64,000 bases of DNA from Methanosarcina acetivorans C2A. Its GTDB lineage: Archaea; Halobacteriota; Methanosarcinia; Methanosarcinales; Methanosarcinaceae. Under the pieces are notes generated by a model. The model saw nothing but the letters and a program-made list of their open reading frames with translations, made no database searches and was not told the DNA's origin. Shown one piece after another: positions 27,901 to 35,733 of the stretch (position 1 is its first letter; each line of letters opens with the position of its first letter). The position numbers and the translations under genes are program-made. The stretch spans positions 868,001-932,000 of the forward strand of contig NC_003552.1 of NCBI RefSeq assembly GCF_000007345.1, in the 5' to 3' direction.

Positions 27901-28848
27901 TCTATTGCAGCTGTTTTTAATGTAATTTCGTCCGTGAGGTCTGAAAGCCAGAATTATTTTTATTGGGGACTTTATTATAACATCGGCTTGTTGAGCCGTT
28001 TCTAATAATGTAATAATATCTTCTCTTCTATGGGCATCGTCTACCACTATAATACATTTTTTTTCAGGCAATTCACGAATTGAATCCCCTGTTAATGGAT
28101 TTTCGCTAACATATCTTAGTTCCCACTCATTGTGTTTTGATTCAAAACTTTTCCCAAATTCAAAAAGTATCCTACTTTTTCCAATTCCTCCCCTTCCAGG
28201 TAAAAGGGCTATCTTTTTGTCAGATTCTAAGAAGCTATCTAATTGCGATAAAATATTACTTCGGCCTACAAAGTGGTATTTATGGTTCAGCAGGTTTGTA
28301 CTTTCGAGGGAACGAGAGAAGAACTCGTTTAAAGTTAAAAAAGACTTTAAATAAATTCGGCTTTCTTCTATATGTTTTTTTAGCTCTTGATTTGTATCTC
28401 TTGCATAGTCTAATATTAATTTACCTCTTAAGTCTGGATTTTTTTGAATATTATCATCTAATATATCTATAAAATTAGTTATAATTTCTTTAGCTTCTTC
28501 TCTCGAAAAATATCCTTCTTCAAAATAAATAATAAATTCTTCTATAAGTTTTTCACTAAATAATTTCTTTTCTGAAGAATTAATATAATTTTCTGGATGT
28601 TCGATATAATTTTTCATTAAGTTTTCCGCAGGAGATTCATATAAAAAACTATCAATATGAACCTTTGTCAACTTTGGGTGTTTTGGTGTCATTTCATTAA
28701 TTGAATCATCAAAAACATCTGTGTAAGTATCACGGTATTTTTTAATTATTCTTTTGGCACTATCATATAAAGTGTTGGCCAAAATTCCATCGACAATTCC
28801 ACCAAAGCTCATTTGATCTTCCCGTTCATTTTTTGACTCTGAACTCAT
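24949..28848 (-). CDS. STAND-type P-loop NTPase with helical-repeat sensor, probable defence protein
   Basis: 1299 residues. Residues 1-190 are an alpha-helical N-terminal region beginning SFGGIVDGILANTLYDSAKR, with no catalytic motif I can name; 191-400 a NACHT/NB-ARC-like NTPase with entry motif YHFVGRSNIL, Walker A PGRGGIGKSR (217-226) and Walker B KKCIIVVDDAHRRED (263-277), then KIILAFRPHGRNYI; about 400-550 a winged-helix-like part; the remaining 750 residues are long alpha-helical repeats, including HEAT-like blocks such as DTRRLAIESLGHFPDTQKNK. This effector-NTPase-repeat layout is that of STAND proteins used in anti-phage immunity (Avs and NLR-like). The gene is far more AT-rich than its neighbour Lhr, consistent with transfer. 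Toxin-antitoxin pairs lie next to it. Its specific trigger and effector are unknown. Confidence 0.75.
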   Translation of the reverse strand: MSSESKNEREDQMSFGGIVDGILANTLYDSAKRIIKKYRDTYTDVFDDSINEMTPKHPKLTKVHIDSFLYESPAENLMKNYIEHPENYINSSEKKLFSEKLIEEFIIYFEEGYFSREEAKEIITNFIDILDDNIQKNPDLRGKLILDYARDTNQELKKHIEESRIYLKSFLTLNEFFSRSLESTNLLNHKYHFVGRSNILSQLDSFLESDKKIALLPGRGGIGKSRILFEFGKSFESKHNEWELRYVSENPLTGDSIRELPEKKCIIVVDDAHRREDIITLLETAQQADVIIKSPIKIILAFRPHGRNYIKNSCNRCGFDTREIEEISEVGELERKEKEELGKSILGSKHHQYLEPLIKVAKDSTIVLVLGAQLIAEDNVQPALLEQDQEFQETVFRRFKEDIISGVISEDLDATFCRDLLSIISILSPIREENEFIERVAKYLQVKKSKLKGAIDTLKRSKVLHPVGSKLRITPDVLSDHILHNSCITSDGCSTGYSQEVFEAFGDVYLKNILENLSELDWRVTRQNRETDLLVETWENIDEQFKNSSNLDRAILLGNLDKVAYFQPQRTVSLIKYAISNPLNKSESDCTQLYEFTHEDVLGKIPPLLKNVSYNFEYLLQSCEILWGLAEKEMEIKHQSNDLNGALKVLVDLAKYEMYKPLGYNSQILSFVEKKIKNCKDPKYTCSLLDILDPILEKEILSNKLVGYEIKFIPWSIPYENTKEIRRKAIWLIENQLKSESTKVVLKALKIHSETLNPPTGYFGRKVSTEEIIRWLPEQMEILKIIEDFSKITIDPIVKIQIKSSLTWHARQTNQSEVADKASSIIKSLPEDFDTKLMRAIWYHYDRDYEDLEKNKEQIFQEIAREFLDRCNNEGKQVFNSLNETITKFQISEITICPANFLVALSTTDHKIACEVCNHIVSDTSKPLANYLEFLLSGIRGKDENTAIRLTEIAINSDDLILCRSVAEGYANRGWALRLKNEEIKIIKKLLSSLDIDTRRLAIESLGHFPDTQKNKALEIALSIEIGDNEKLADAYCSIFDEHRISPVDLNTEQLKLILKKVSQIKIFDENLCYLETFLTYCSTRIPEELVDFLLERIDLDKKVKYSSVDRFQPLPYKNFFDKGLNGISLSPHYKEILRKVRDQSLDPMDEDSSWLARLYYYISEDFSLDSLEVLSEWIDIGDEEKIRVVGTLVKEAPSDFVFSHSDFVSNLLTNAQEISDDCYKEVRSDLLESVESEGRSGFVGEPSYEDQKVRNRAQEFIEMYPIGSTTWNFYKWLSERAKRSIKDSLERDEETTED

Positions 28849-29066
28849 TAATCTCTAAAAAATATTTAGATAAAATAAAGCTTCTATATCCTTTAATTAT
28901 ATTTTCCTATTTTGCTTTCGACTATTTATCTGGATTATTCTCTAAGCAAATACATTAAACATTTATTGAGTTCTACTTCTCGGAAAAACTCAAGTAGGCT
29001 TTAAATGTTTCTGATGATAAATTCCAATCTTCTGCAGTATAAATTGGGAACAGGAAATTCTAAGTT
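28849..29066. promoter_or_regulatory. divergent upstream region of the STAND gene and first toxin-antitoxin cassette
   Basis: About 220 very AT-rich bases. On the minus strand, AAAATATAATTAAAGG (28910-28895) is a plausible TATA element about 55 bases upstream of the STAND start codon. No coding sequence seen. Confidence 0.35.
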
Positions 29067-29196
29067 AGCGGCGCAACCTTCGAATTTCCAATCGAAGGAT
29101 TTGAGGGGGGCTGGGGCGGAAATATTATAAAAAAAGTGATATTTCCAGGTCTTTCTACGGCTTTTTGCTGATTTTTGTCTTCTATTTTTGTTTCCA
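29067..29196. repeat. cassette repeat, copy 1 (before hicBA)
   Basis: Begins AGCGGCGCAACCTTCGAATT and ends TTTTTGTTTCCA. It holds a hairpin, CCTTCGA-ATTTCCAA-TCGAAGG (29077-29098), and AAAAAGTGATATTTCCAGGT. Copies 2 and 3 lie after hicA and after hepT. The bases following it, ATCTTTAAATACTCACAG, match those following copy 2 and may be a promoter. Confidence 0.9.
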
Positions 29197-29240
29197 TATC
29201 ATCTTTAAATACTCACAGCCCTAATGTTATTCTGGTAAAG

Positions 29241-29468
29241 ATGGAAGGCAAGAGCTTGAATTACACGGTTCTGATCGAACAAGACGAAGATGGTGTATAC
29301 GTTGCAAAGGTTCCTGACATACCGGGTTGTTATACTCAGGGAAAAACAGTTGAGCAGGCTATGGAGCGTATAAGGGAAGCGATCCAGGTTTGTCTTGGGG
29401 CTGAGGAACTTGAAGATGTCCTGCCGCTGAAATTTATTGGAATTCAGCAGGTAGAGGTAAAAGTATGA
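29241..29468 (+). CDS. hicB: HicB-family antitoxin
   Basis: 75 residues from ATG 29241. The sequence SLNYTVLIEQDEDGVYVAKV and PDIPGCYTQGKTVEQAMERI is the classic HicB partial RNase H-like fold: 'y-v-i--dedG-y-a-vPdlpGc-t-G-T-eEA'. HicB binds and blocks its partner HicA and usually represses the operon. An upstream in-frame start at 29175 would add 22 residues but overlaps the cassette repeat, and the pseudogene copy at 34622 also starts at the equivalent ATG, so I use 29241. The stop overlaps the start of hicA by four bases. Antitoxin-first order is the less usual arrangement. Confidence 0.9.
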   Translation: MEGKSLNYTVLIEQDEDGVYVAKVPDIPGCYTQGKTVEQAMERIREAIQVCLGAEELEDVLPLKFIGIQQVEVKV

Positions 29469-29698
29469 GCAGGCTCCTTCCTGTAAGTGGAAGGGATATG
29501 TGCAAAATACTTGAGATGCTTGGCTTTCAAAAGGTGCATCAGGTTGGGAGCCATGTGAGATACGTTCATCCTGACGGCAGAAAAACAGTAGTGCCTGTTC
29601 ACGGAAACGAAGATTTGGGCACTGGTCTGATTAAAGAAATCCTGAAGCAGACCCGGATTTCTCGGGAGACGTATGAGGAATTAAGGAAAAAAGTTTGA
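29465..29698 (+). CDS. hicA: HicA-family mRNA-interferase toxin
   Basis: 77 residues. KILEMLGFQKVHQVGSHVRY, then HPDGRKTVVPVHGNEDLGTG and LIKEILKQTRI match HicA, a double-stranded RNA-binding-fold ribonuclease. His29 in the GSH motif is the catalytic histidine of the family. ATG overlaps hicB (ATGA), so translation is coupled. Toxin-antitoxin pairs of this type are stress or phage-response modules; here they sit next to a STAND NTPase and an MNT/HEPN pair. Confidence 0.92.
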   Translation: MSRLLPVSGRDMCKILEMLGFQKVHQVGSHVRYVHPDGRKTVVPVHGNEDLGTGLIKEILKQTRISRETYEELRKKV

Positions 29699-29736
29699 TA
29701 AATCGAAGGCGTAGTTTTTCTTTTCTTCTCCAAACC

Positions 29737-29866
29737 AGCGGCGCAATCGTAGAATTTCCAATCGAATGATTTGAGGGGAGGCTGGGGTGGGAATATAATA
29801 AAAAAGTGATATTTCCAGGTCTTTTTACGTCTTTTTGCTGATTTTTGTCTTCTATTTTTGTTTCCA
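29737..29866. repeat. cassette repeat, copy 2 (between hicA and mntA)
   Basis: Begins AGCGGCGCAATCGTAGAATT and ends TCTATTTTTGTTTCCA; nearly the same as copy 1 over its whole ~130 bases. The hairpin arm is imperfect here (ATCGTAGAATTTCCAATCG). The downstream CATATCTTTAAATGATCACA resembles the sequence after copy 1. Confidence 0.92.
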
Positions 29867-29936
29867 GTTTTCTCCCTCTTTTGCCGTTATTTCGCTCCAG
29901 CATATCTTTAAATGATCACAAACAAAATATACTGAC

Positions 29937-30233
29937 ATGGAAAATGCTGACCGGCACAAAGAGTTGTTCGAAAAAATCTCTTTGTTCCTCCAAAAGGAAG
30001 GAGCAACAAAAGTAGCTGTTTTTGGCTCTTATGCAAGAGGAGAGGAAAAGCCGGAAAGCGATATTGACATTCTTGTAGAGTTTTCTGAAACAAAAGGTCT
30101 GCTAACCCTTGTCCGGATTGAGAGGGAACTCTCGGAGTTGCTCAGGTTAAAGGTCGATTTGCTTACCGAAGAATCGATAAGTCCGTATCTTATTGATGGG
30201 ATCAAAAGGGAAGCAAAAGTGATCTCTACATGA
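29937..30233 (+). CDS. mntA: MNT-domain nucleotidyltransferase antitoxin
   Basis: 98 residues; minimal nucleotidyltransferase. The catalytic signature GSX10DXD is exact: GSYARGEEKPESDIDILVEF. The active-site serine and both aspartates are present, so it should be active. Known MntA antitoxins add AMP groups to a tyrosine of the HEPN toxin and so silence it. ATGA overlap with the next gene indicates coupled translation. ATG 29937 lies 71 bp after cassette repeat copy 2. Confidence 0.92.
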   Translation: MENADRHKELFEKISLFLQKEGATKVAVFGSYARGEEKPESDIDILVEFSETKGLLTLVRIERELSELLRLKVDLLTEESISPYLIDGIKREAKVIST

Positions 30234-30580
30234 AAAAGAATGATACGGTTTACCTCAACCATATCCTTAATTCAATCGAAAGGATTGAAGAATATACTGA
30301 GGGTCTGGAAAGAGAAGATTTTCTATCCAGCAATCTGGTTCAAGACGGAACGATAAGGCAGATTGAGATCATAGGTGAAGCTACCAAACACTTATCAAGA
30401 GATTTTCGGGAGAAGAATCCTCAGGTTTCCTGGAAGGACATTGCGGGTATGAGGGATCGGTTAATTCACCATTATTTCGGGGTTAATCTGAAAGATGTTT
30501 GGTATACTGTGAAAGTCGATATTCCGGCTTTGAAAAATGATATTCTGGCTATATTCGATGCACTTAAGACTGAAAAATAA
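30230..30580 (+). CDS. hepT: HEPN-domain ribonuclease toxin
   Basis: 116 residues, all alpha-helical. The HEPN signature RX4HXY is exact in MRDRLIHHYFGV, with the Arg and His forming the ribonuclease site and the Tyr the AMPylation target in studied pairs. Other family marks are QIEIIGEATKHLSRDFREKN and SWKDIAGMRD. Pairs with the nucleotidyltransferase before it, starting four bases inside that gene. Confidence 0.92.
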   Translation: MKKNDTVYLNHILNSIERIEEYTEGLEREDFLSSNLVQDGTIRQIEIIGEATKHLSRDFREKNPQVSWKDIAGMRDRLIHHYFGVNLKDVWYTVKVDIPALKNDILAIFDALKTEK

Positions 30581-30590
30581 CCACGGATTC

Positions 30591-30660
30591 AGCGGCGCAA
30601 TTGCAGAATTTCCAATCGAAGGCTTTGAAGGGGCTGTGTTAGAAATATAATATAAAAGTG
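30591..30660. repeat. cassette repeat, copy 3 (after hepT)
   Basis: Begins AGCGGCGCAATTGCAGAATT and ends with TATAAAAGTG; it matches the first ~70 bases of copies 1 and 2 and then diverges. Thus both toxin-antitoxin pairs are bracketed by the same repeat. Confidence 0.88.
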
Positions 30661-30819
30661 TTAACTACTGGCTCATTTTTGATTTAGATGTCTCCATATA
30701 TAAGTTTTCTCAAAATGATTTTTTCATACATTCTTTAGAATAAAAAGAGTATAGGTAATACTTATAATACATATCCTCTTAATTTAGATAGTCCTTAATG
30801 AGCTTTTAGGGGAGTGTAT

Positions 30820-31326
30820 ATGGAAAAATACATCTACTTCGTCCTGTTTATTTTGATATTTGCACTTATTGGCTGGGTTTTTGGTGGAGCACAAAACGAT
30901 GAAAATGCATCTCAAGCGGATTCACCGCTAAATACCTTACAGTCAGCCCACCAGGATATTGCATGGGGAATTAATGTCCAGAATAATTTGAAGATACTTA
31001 AAGCAGATTTGGACGATATATCCAATGCTACAAACAATTCTGATTATACCGCTCTCGCGATGTATGCACAGCAAACAGTAAATGATACTCATAACGCTAT
31101 TCAGGAAAATGATCAATATACCGTATCTCCCAAACTTCAGGATGCACAGAATGAATGGAGGATGGCTCTTCAGGACTATAACTCTGCAGGTCAGTTTTTG
31201 CTGCAGGGAGCAAATGAAGCGAAAAACGGTACTGGAGGAGCTGAATATTTTCTGAATGCCAGTATATCTCGTAATTCCGGTACGGATCATCTCAAGAACG
31301 CGTCTGAGCTGGCAGGAATAACATGA
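30820..31326 (+). CDS. membrane-anchored helical protein, unknown function
   Basis: 168 residues from ATG 30820. The preceding AGGGGAG (30808-30814) makes GTG 30814 part of the ribosome binding site. Residues 3-22 (YIYFVLFILIFALIGWVFGG) form one membrane segment, and the rest, rich in N, Q, D and A (DISNATNNSDYTALAMYAQQ), should be an extracellular helical bundle. Several N-x-S/T sites suggest glycosylation. No known family recognised; similar one-pass proteins are frequent in Methanosarcina. Confidence 0.7.
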   Translation: MEKYIYFVLFILIFALIGWVFGGAQNDENASQADSPLNTLQSAHQDIAWGINVQNNLKILKADLDDISNATNNSDYTALAMYAQQTVNDTHNAIQENDQYTVSPKLQDAQNEWRMALQDYNSAGQFLLQGANEAKNGTGGAEYFLNASISRNSGTDHLKNASELAGIT

Positions 31327-31377
31327 AATGTATTTTCTGATTATCAAATCCCGGAAATCTGTTTCAGGACGGAATGA

Positions 31378-32142
31378 TTAGACTTTTTCCCCATAAATTA
31401 AATGGGATTGAGGTTTGAAGACTATTCTTTTTCGGAAGGACATTTTTTCCTTCTGAATTTTAGAGATTTCTTTCAGGTCCAGATCCTTAATGTTTTTAAA
31501 CCCTGTCTTCCTGAAGTATTCGATCGTTTTTTTCGGTGGAACTCCATAGGGGTTTGGGAGTTCGGTTTTGATTTCGTCAGGATACTGTTTTCTTCCTGGA
31601 TACCTTCTCTCGACAAGAAAAGTTAAGAAGTCACTGATAAATTGCCTTGTTTTTCTTTCAATCGAACCGCCATTATAGAGCCCGTCTATAACGATAAGCA
31701 CTCCTCCTTTCCTGAGTACTTTCTCCCAGTTCCTGACTGCAGTATCAGGGTGCGGAAGAGTCCACAGTAAGTGACGGGTTACAACAACATCAAAAGTTTC
31801 CGCTTCAAAAGGAGGATTTTCGGCATCTCCTGCTCTGAAATTAATGTCATACTTTTTCCGGGATGTTTTTTCTCTTGCTTTTGCAAGCATTTGCTCCGAA
31901 AGATCAAGCCCGGTAACATGATGCCCCATTTCTGTAAATAAGAGTCCGATTTCCCCTGTCCCGCAGCCTGCATCGAGCACTTCCAGCCTGCCTGAGGGAA
32001 GCAGACTTCGAAACAGGGTTTTCCATGCTTCCTTTTCTATTTCGCTCTGGATTCCATGCCCTTCTTTGTTGTCGTAGGTTGCGGATGAGATGTCCCAGAC
32101 ATGAGCAATATCCAGTTTCATCTGTTTATCCTGAATAGCCAT
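31378..32142 (-). CDS. class I SAM-dependent methyltransferase
   Basis: 254 residues, Methyltransf_11/25 type. Motif I VLDAGCGTGEIGLLF, motif II HVTGLDLSEQMLAKA, post-II DAENPPFEAETFDVVVTRHL and motif III VLRKGGVLIVIDG. It transfers a methyl group from S-adenosylmethionine to a small molecule or protein; the substrate cannot be told. AGAGGAATC precedes ATG 32142. Transcribed away from the hydrolase gene, across 280 bp of AT-rich DNA. Confidence 0.88.
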   Translation of the reverse strand: MAIQDKQMKLDIAHVWDISSATYDNKEGHGIQSEIEKEAWKTLFRSLLPSGRLEVLDAGCGTGEIGLLFTEMGHHVTGLDLSEQMLAKAREKTSRKKYDINFRAGDAENPPFEAETFDVVVTRHLLWTLPHPDTAVRNWEKVLRKGGVLIVIDGLYNGGSIERKTRQFISDFLTFLVERRYPGRKQYPDEIKTELPNPYGVPPKKTIEYFRKTGFKNIKDLDLKEISKIQKEKMSFRKRIVFKPQSHLIYGEKV

Positions 32143-32423
32143 ATCTTGATTCCTCTTTTAGTGCTTTCAATTGATACAATAGTCCATTTTTGATGTTCTT
32201 AAAACATGTCTTAAAGTTTTATAATCCCTGGCAACTCGATTGTTTGCTAGCATCAAAAACTAACTAAAAGAACACCTGATTCTGGTGGTTTATTTTATAA
32301 TGAATAGGAAATAATTATGGATTATAAAACGTCCGTCGAATAATAAAGGAATATTAAAACGCACTCTTGTATAATAGCAGAAAACGTCAAAGCTTTTGCG
32401 TTTGCAGCCGGGGAGTTAATCAA

Positions 32424-33380
32424 ATGAAAACTAAAATCCTAAGGATTGTACTGTTTATCATTGGGATTTTAAGTGGCATAGGTACTGTGTTTATCGCAAT
32501 CACTTTCCCCCGTTACCATTGTGAAATGCATGGGGCTTATGGTTGCTTGTCAACTGGCAGCAAAATCTATAAAACTGATTACGGAGACATCGAATTTGCA
32601 GTAAAAGGAGAGGGACAGCCTGTTTTGTTGCTGCATGGTGCAGGCGGTGGTTATGACTAGGGCCTCTGGTTTGGCAGGGTGGGTCTTGGAAATGGTTATA
32701 AATTCATCTCGGTTTCTCGTTTCGGTTTTCTTCGCTCGCCAATCCCGGAAGGTGCCTCCATTAAGTTACAGGCAGCCCAATATAAGGCTCTGCTGGATTA
32801 CCTGAACATAAAAAATGTTATCGTTTTTGGCGCTTCGGCGGGGGGGCCGTCAGCCACACAGTTTGCTAATGATTATCCTGAGCGTTGCTCGGTATTGCTG
32901 CTGTTATCTGCAGTAAGCAGGGCTCACATTCCCGGTGATCGGGAACCGTTTTACGTTAATATTATTCATCGCGTCCAGCAATCTGATTACATATACTGGC
33001 TCATTTCCAGATTTTTTCAATCACAAATTCTGAGCCTCATGGGAATTCCTCCCCAAATATACAGGCATTTCACTCCTGAACAGAAAGTTCTGGCTCAAGA
33101 AATGCTGGATATAATGCATCCGATGAGCCCAAGGTACGGAGGTACAAAAAACGATGGTGAGATGCTCGAGAATTATCACATAACAACTGATAGGTTAACT
33201 GCGCCTGCGCTGATAATACATGCTAAAGATGATTCATTGGTTAGCTATGAGCATGCTGAATATGCGCATAAGAACATCAAACAATCTAAACTTATTTTGT
33301 TTGACACTGGCGGTCACGGGATGCTGCCTCAAATGGAAAAAGTTAGAAGAGAATTAAATGAATTCTTAAGTGCGGTTTAG
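32424..33380 (+). CDS. alpha/beta hydrolase with in-frame TAG (possible pyrrolysine at residue 79)
   Basis: Reading 32424-33380 as one frame gives 318 residues with a single internal TAG at 32658-32660. The reading VLLLHGAGGGYD-TAG-GLWFGR joins the HG oxyanion motif to the downstream part without any frame change; relatives generally have YDQG here, so CAG to TAG explains it. After the TAG: nucleophile elbow VFGASAGGPS, acid HAKDDSLVSYEHA and histidine DTGGHGMLPQ. ATG 32424 follows GGGGAG (32410-32415); residues 1-25 form a signal or membrane helix. In Methanosarcina TAG can be decoded as pyrrolysine. So either a full-length Pyl-containing hydrolase or a nonsense mutant. Confidence 0.75.
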
Positions 33381-33518
33381 TAAATCCTTCATAGATGTAT
33401 TACCTTCATAGATGTATTATTTTCTACTATTATTTTCTACTTTTCTGCTATTCAATGGGTGTGGCGCTTGCTGGTTCGAGGGCTGACGGTTGGCTGGCGG
33501 AATTTATGGTGTATGATC

Positions 33519-34511
33519 TTACAATAGTTCCGGTGCCAGCAGGACAATATTGCCGGTTACCTTTCCGCTTTCCAGCAACTTATTGGCTTTGGGAGCTTCC
33601 AGGATCGGAAACCTCTCTGCAATGACGGGCTTTATTTTTCCTTTCTCAAGCAGTTTGAAGAGCACCAGCCAGTCTTCCTTGGGGAGGTTTATATCAACTC
33701 TATGAGTTCCATATCCCTTAATCGCCTTTCCATTGGGCAGCAAGTTGAACAGAGCAAACTTGGCGAGAAGAAGCAAAAAGCGCGAAAAACTCTGCGGTCC
33801 ACCGTATTGCACCATTGCGCCGCCTCTCCGTAACACTGCCAACCCGCGCGCGATGTACTCCTCTCTCATCCCATTAAATACAAAATCAACACCATCGGGT
33901 TCCATCTGCCTGATTACCTCTACGAAGTCTTGCGTGTGGTAGTCAATGGGTATCGCACCCAGCTCGGTGAGTGTGCCGTGTTTGCCGGAAGATGCCAATC
34001 CATACATTTTGAGGTTGGCTAGCTTGCCGAGTTGCAAAAAAGCAGTCCCTACACCACCGCTGGCGCCGATAATGAGTACCTTATCATCGGGCTTTACCCG
34101 TGCATATCGGTGCAGCACCTGGTAAGCAACCGTATAGTTCAGGATAAGTATTACAGCTTCCGCCGGGTCCAGGGTTTCAGGAACGTGAACAAGTTTTTCT
34201 TCTGGCAATAAAATATACTCGGCATGGCCCCCTAAACGCGTCAAAGCTGCAACGCGGTCACCTACGGCTACATTTGTGACTCCTTCTCCTATTGCATCCG
34301 CAATGCCAAGGATACTATACCCTGGCACAAACGGTATCCTGGGCAAAAAAGGCCTGTTTCCAACTCTGGCCGCGATGTCGTCCTGACACACGGGTGTGGC
34401 AAGGATTTTAATCCGAACCTCCCCCGAAGAAGGGGCGTGCAGATCATTCTCGATTATCTTGAGAACCTCAGTGCCGCCTCTTCTGGTTACGATGACGCTT
34501 TTATACTTCAT
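33519..34511 (-). CDS. MDR-family zinc-less alcohol dehydrogenase / quinone reductase
   Basis: 330 residues from ATG 34511 (GGAGAG just before); the 345-residue form from 34556 adds residues without support. GroES-like domain (HAPSSGEVRIKILATPVC, VPGYSILGIADAIGEGVTNV) then a Rossmann domain with VLIIGASGGVGTAFLQLGKL. The zinc-binding cysteines of classical alcohol dehydrogenases are absent, placing it with NADP-dependent quinone oxidoreductase-like enzymes. Substrate unknown. Converges on the hydrolase gene, 138 bp away. Confidence 0.88.
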   Translation of the reverse strand: MKYKSVIVTRRGGTEVLKIIENDLHAPSSGEVRIKILATPVCQDDIAARVGNRPFLPRIPFVPGYSILGIADAIGEGVTNVAVGDRVAALTRLGGHAEYILLPEEKLVHVPETLDPAEAVILILNYTVAYQVLHRYARVKPDDKVLIIGASGGVGTAFLQLGKLANLKMYGLASSGKHGTLTELGAIPIDYHTQDFVEVIRQMEPDGVDFVFNGMREEYIARGLAVLRRGGAMVQYGGPQSFSRFLLLLAKFALFNLLPNGKAIKGYGTHRVDINLPKEDWLVLFKLLEKGKIKPVIAERFPILEAPKANKLLESGKVTGNIVLLAPELL

Positions 34512-34621
34512 GGTTTTCTCTCCATTTCCTACCCGGATATTTGCGGTCCTCAGCAAAATTTGTCTTTTATTCTGGTTGTAGCAGTTTTAAGTATTCACAG
34601 ATTAAATGTTGTTCTGGCAAG

Positions 34622-34800
34622 ATGGAAGGCAGGAGCTTGAATTACACGGTACTGATATAAGCAGGACGAAGTTGGTGTATACGTTGCAAAGGTTCCTGAC
34701 ATATCGGGGTTGCTATACACAGGGTAAAACTGTGGAACAGGCTATGGAACGTATAAGAGAGGTGATACAGGCCTGTCTAGACTCTGAGGGACTCTGAAGG
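34622..34800 (+). pseudogene. degraded second copy of hicB
   Basis: ATG 34622 starts MEGRSLNYTVLI, the same as hicB at 29241, then meets TAA at 34658. Past this, the DNA still aligns with hicB to the end (CAGGCTATGGAACGTATAAG), with one-base insertions near 34659 and near 34705. Even the 40 bases upstream (TTTAAGTATTCACAG, GTTGTTCTGGCAAG) match those before the intact hicB. No hicA follows. A dead duplicate of the cassette start. Confidence 0.85.
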
Positions 34801-34899
34801 TCTTTCATGATCTCAATCTGAAAATATGAAATACAGTAAGTTGTTTTTCAGCTAATCCTGAACAAAATCAAGTTTACAGGATGTGAGAAATAAAAAAGT

Positions 34900-35333
34900 A
34901 TAAAATAGGTATACGACTCGGATCACTTCAATATTATGTGTGAATGTCCGTACTCCACTTTCTTCCCAGGGTCTTTTATATGTTGTTTCCATAGAATGGG
35001 AACCTGTACTTGTGGCTTCAATTTTCCATAAATGAAATCCCCCAGCCCCAAAAATGGTATCTCCACCTTCAGATTCCCACGGATGATATTTATCCCGGAG
35101 CAGGTTAAGCCCATCGTTCAGGCCGACTGGTTCTCAGGAATAACTCGTGCTTGGGTTTTCGTTTAGCTTCAGGATGAAAGTTTGTCCTTCTTTAATACAG
35201 GTCGTTTTTCCATTGTCATCTCAGTTATCATATGCTGACTTGCTGTAGAGGGTTTGGCATATGCAGCTGTTGGAATTGTTGCCAGAATCAAATATATTAC
35301 TACAACTGTCACTCCGGGTACAGCTCTTGACAT
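34900..35333 (-). pseudogene. chagasin-like (I42) secreted protease inhibitor, disabled
   Basis: From ATG 35333-35331 a clear signal peptide is read (MSRAVPGVTVVVIYLILATI, cleavage after AYA). After a frameshift, the frame EGQTFILKLNENPSTSYS meets TGA where chagasins have Trp (NPTTGY-W). It continues DGLNLLRDKYHPWE, FGAGGFHLWKIEATSTG, TYKRPWEESGV and TFTHNIEVI: the three chagasin loops NPsTsY, GaGG and RPW are all present. Chagasins block papain-type cysteine proteases. At least one frameshift and one nonsense codon make it a pseudogene. The following 35334-35733 is AT-rich without a gene. Confidence 0.75.
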
Positions 35334-35733
35334 AATATCACCTGTTACCTACAATAACTTATTTTTGAAATTGTTTTATTCGTGATTATTTTGATTTTTA
35401 CATATGTCTAACAGGATCTTTAAAGCTCAGATTTATTTTCAGGGGGTCACAGTTTTTATCAAATGTGCGGAAGATTAAATATCCACACAGTTGACATATA
35501 CATAAAACAAACAGAATAAAAATTTCCTTTGATAAATAAGCATAAAACGCATATGGAATTCTTCAAGTAACAGGCACAAATTAATAAAAGTACTTTCAAA
35601 TCAAGTACTTTCATGCCAAAAAAAGTAGGTGATACAGGTCTCAAATCAATTTATTTACAGGGCTATTTCCAAAGGTCCTTAAATAAAAAAGTTGATTAAA
35701 AATTCGGTTTCTTTTTGTTTCGTTAAAATCATA

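Noticed and set aside
29077-29098. Hairpin CCTTCGA...TCGAAGG as a CRISPR-type repeat
   Set aside because: Only three copies at irregular spacing with genes between, no spacers and no cas genes.
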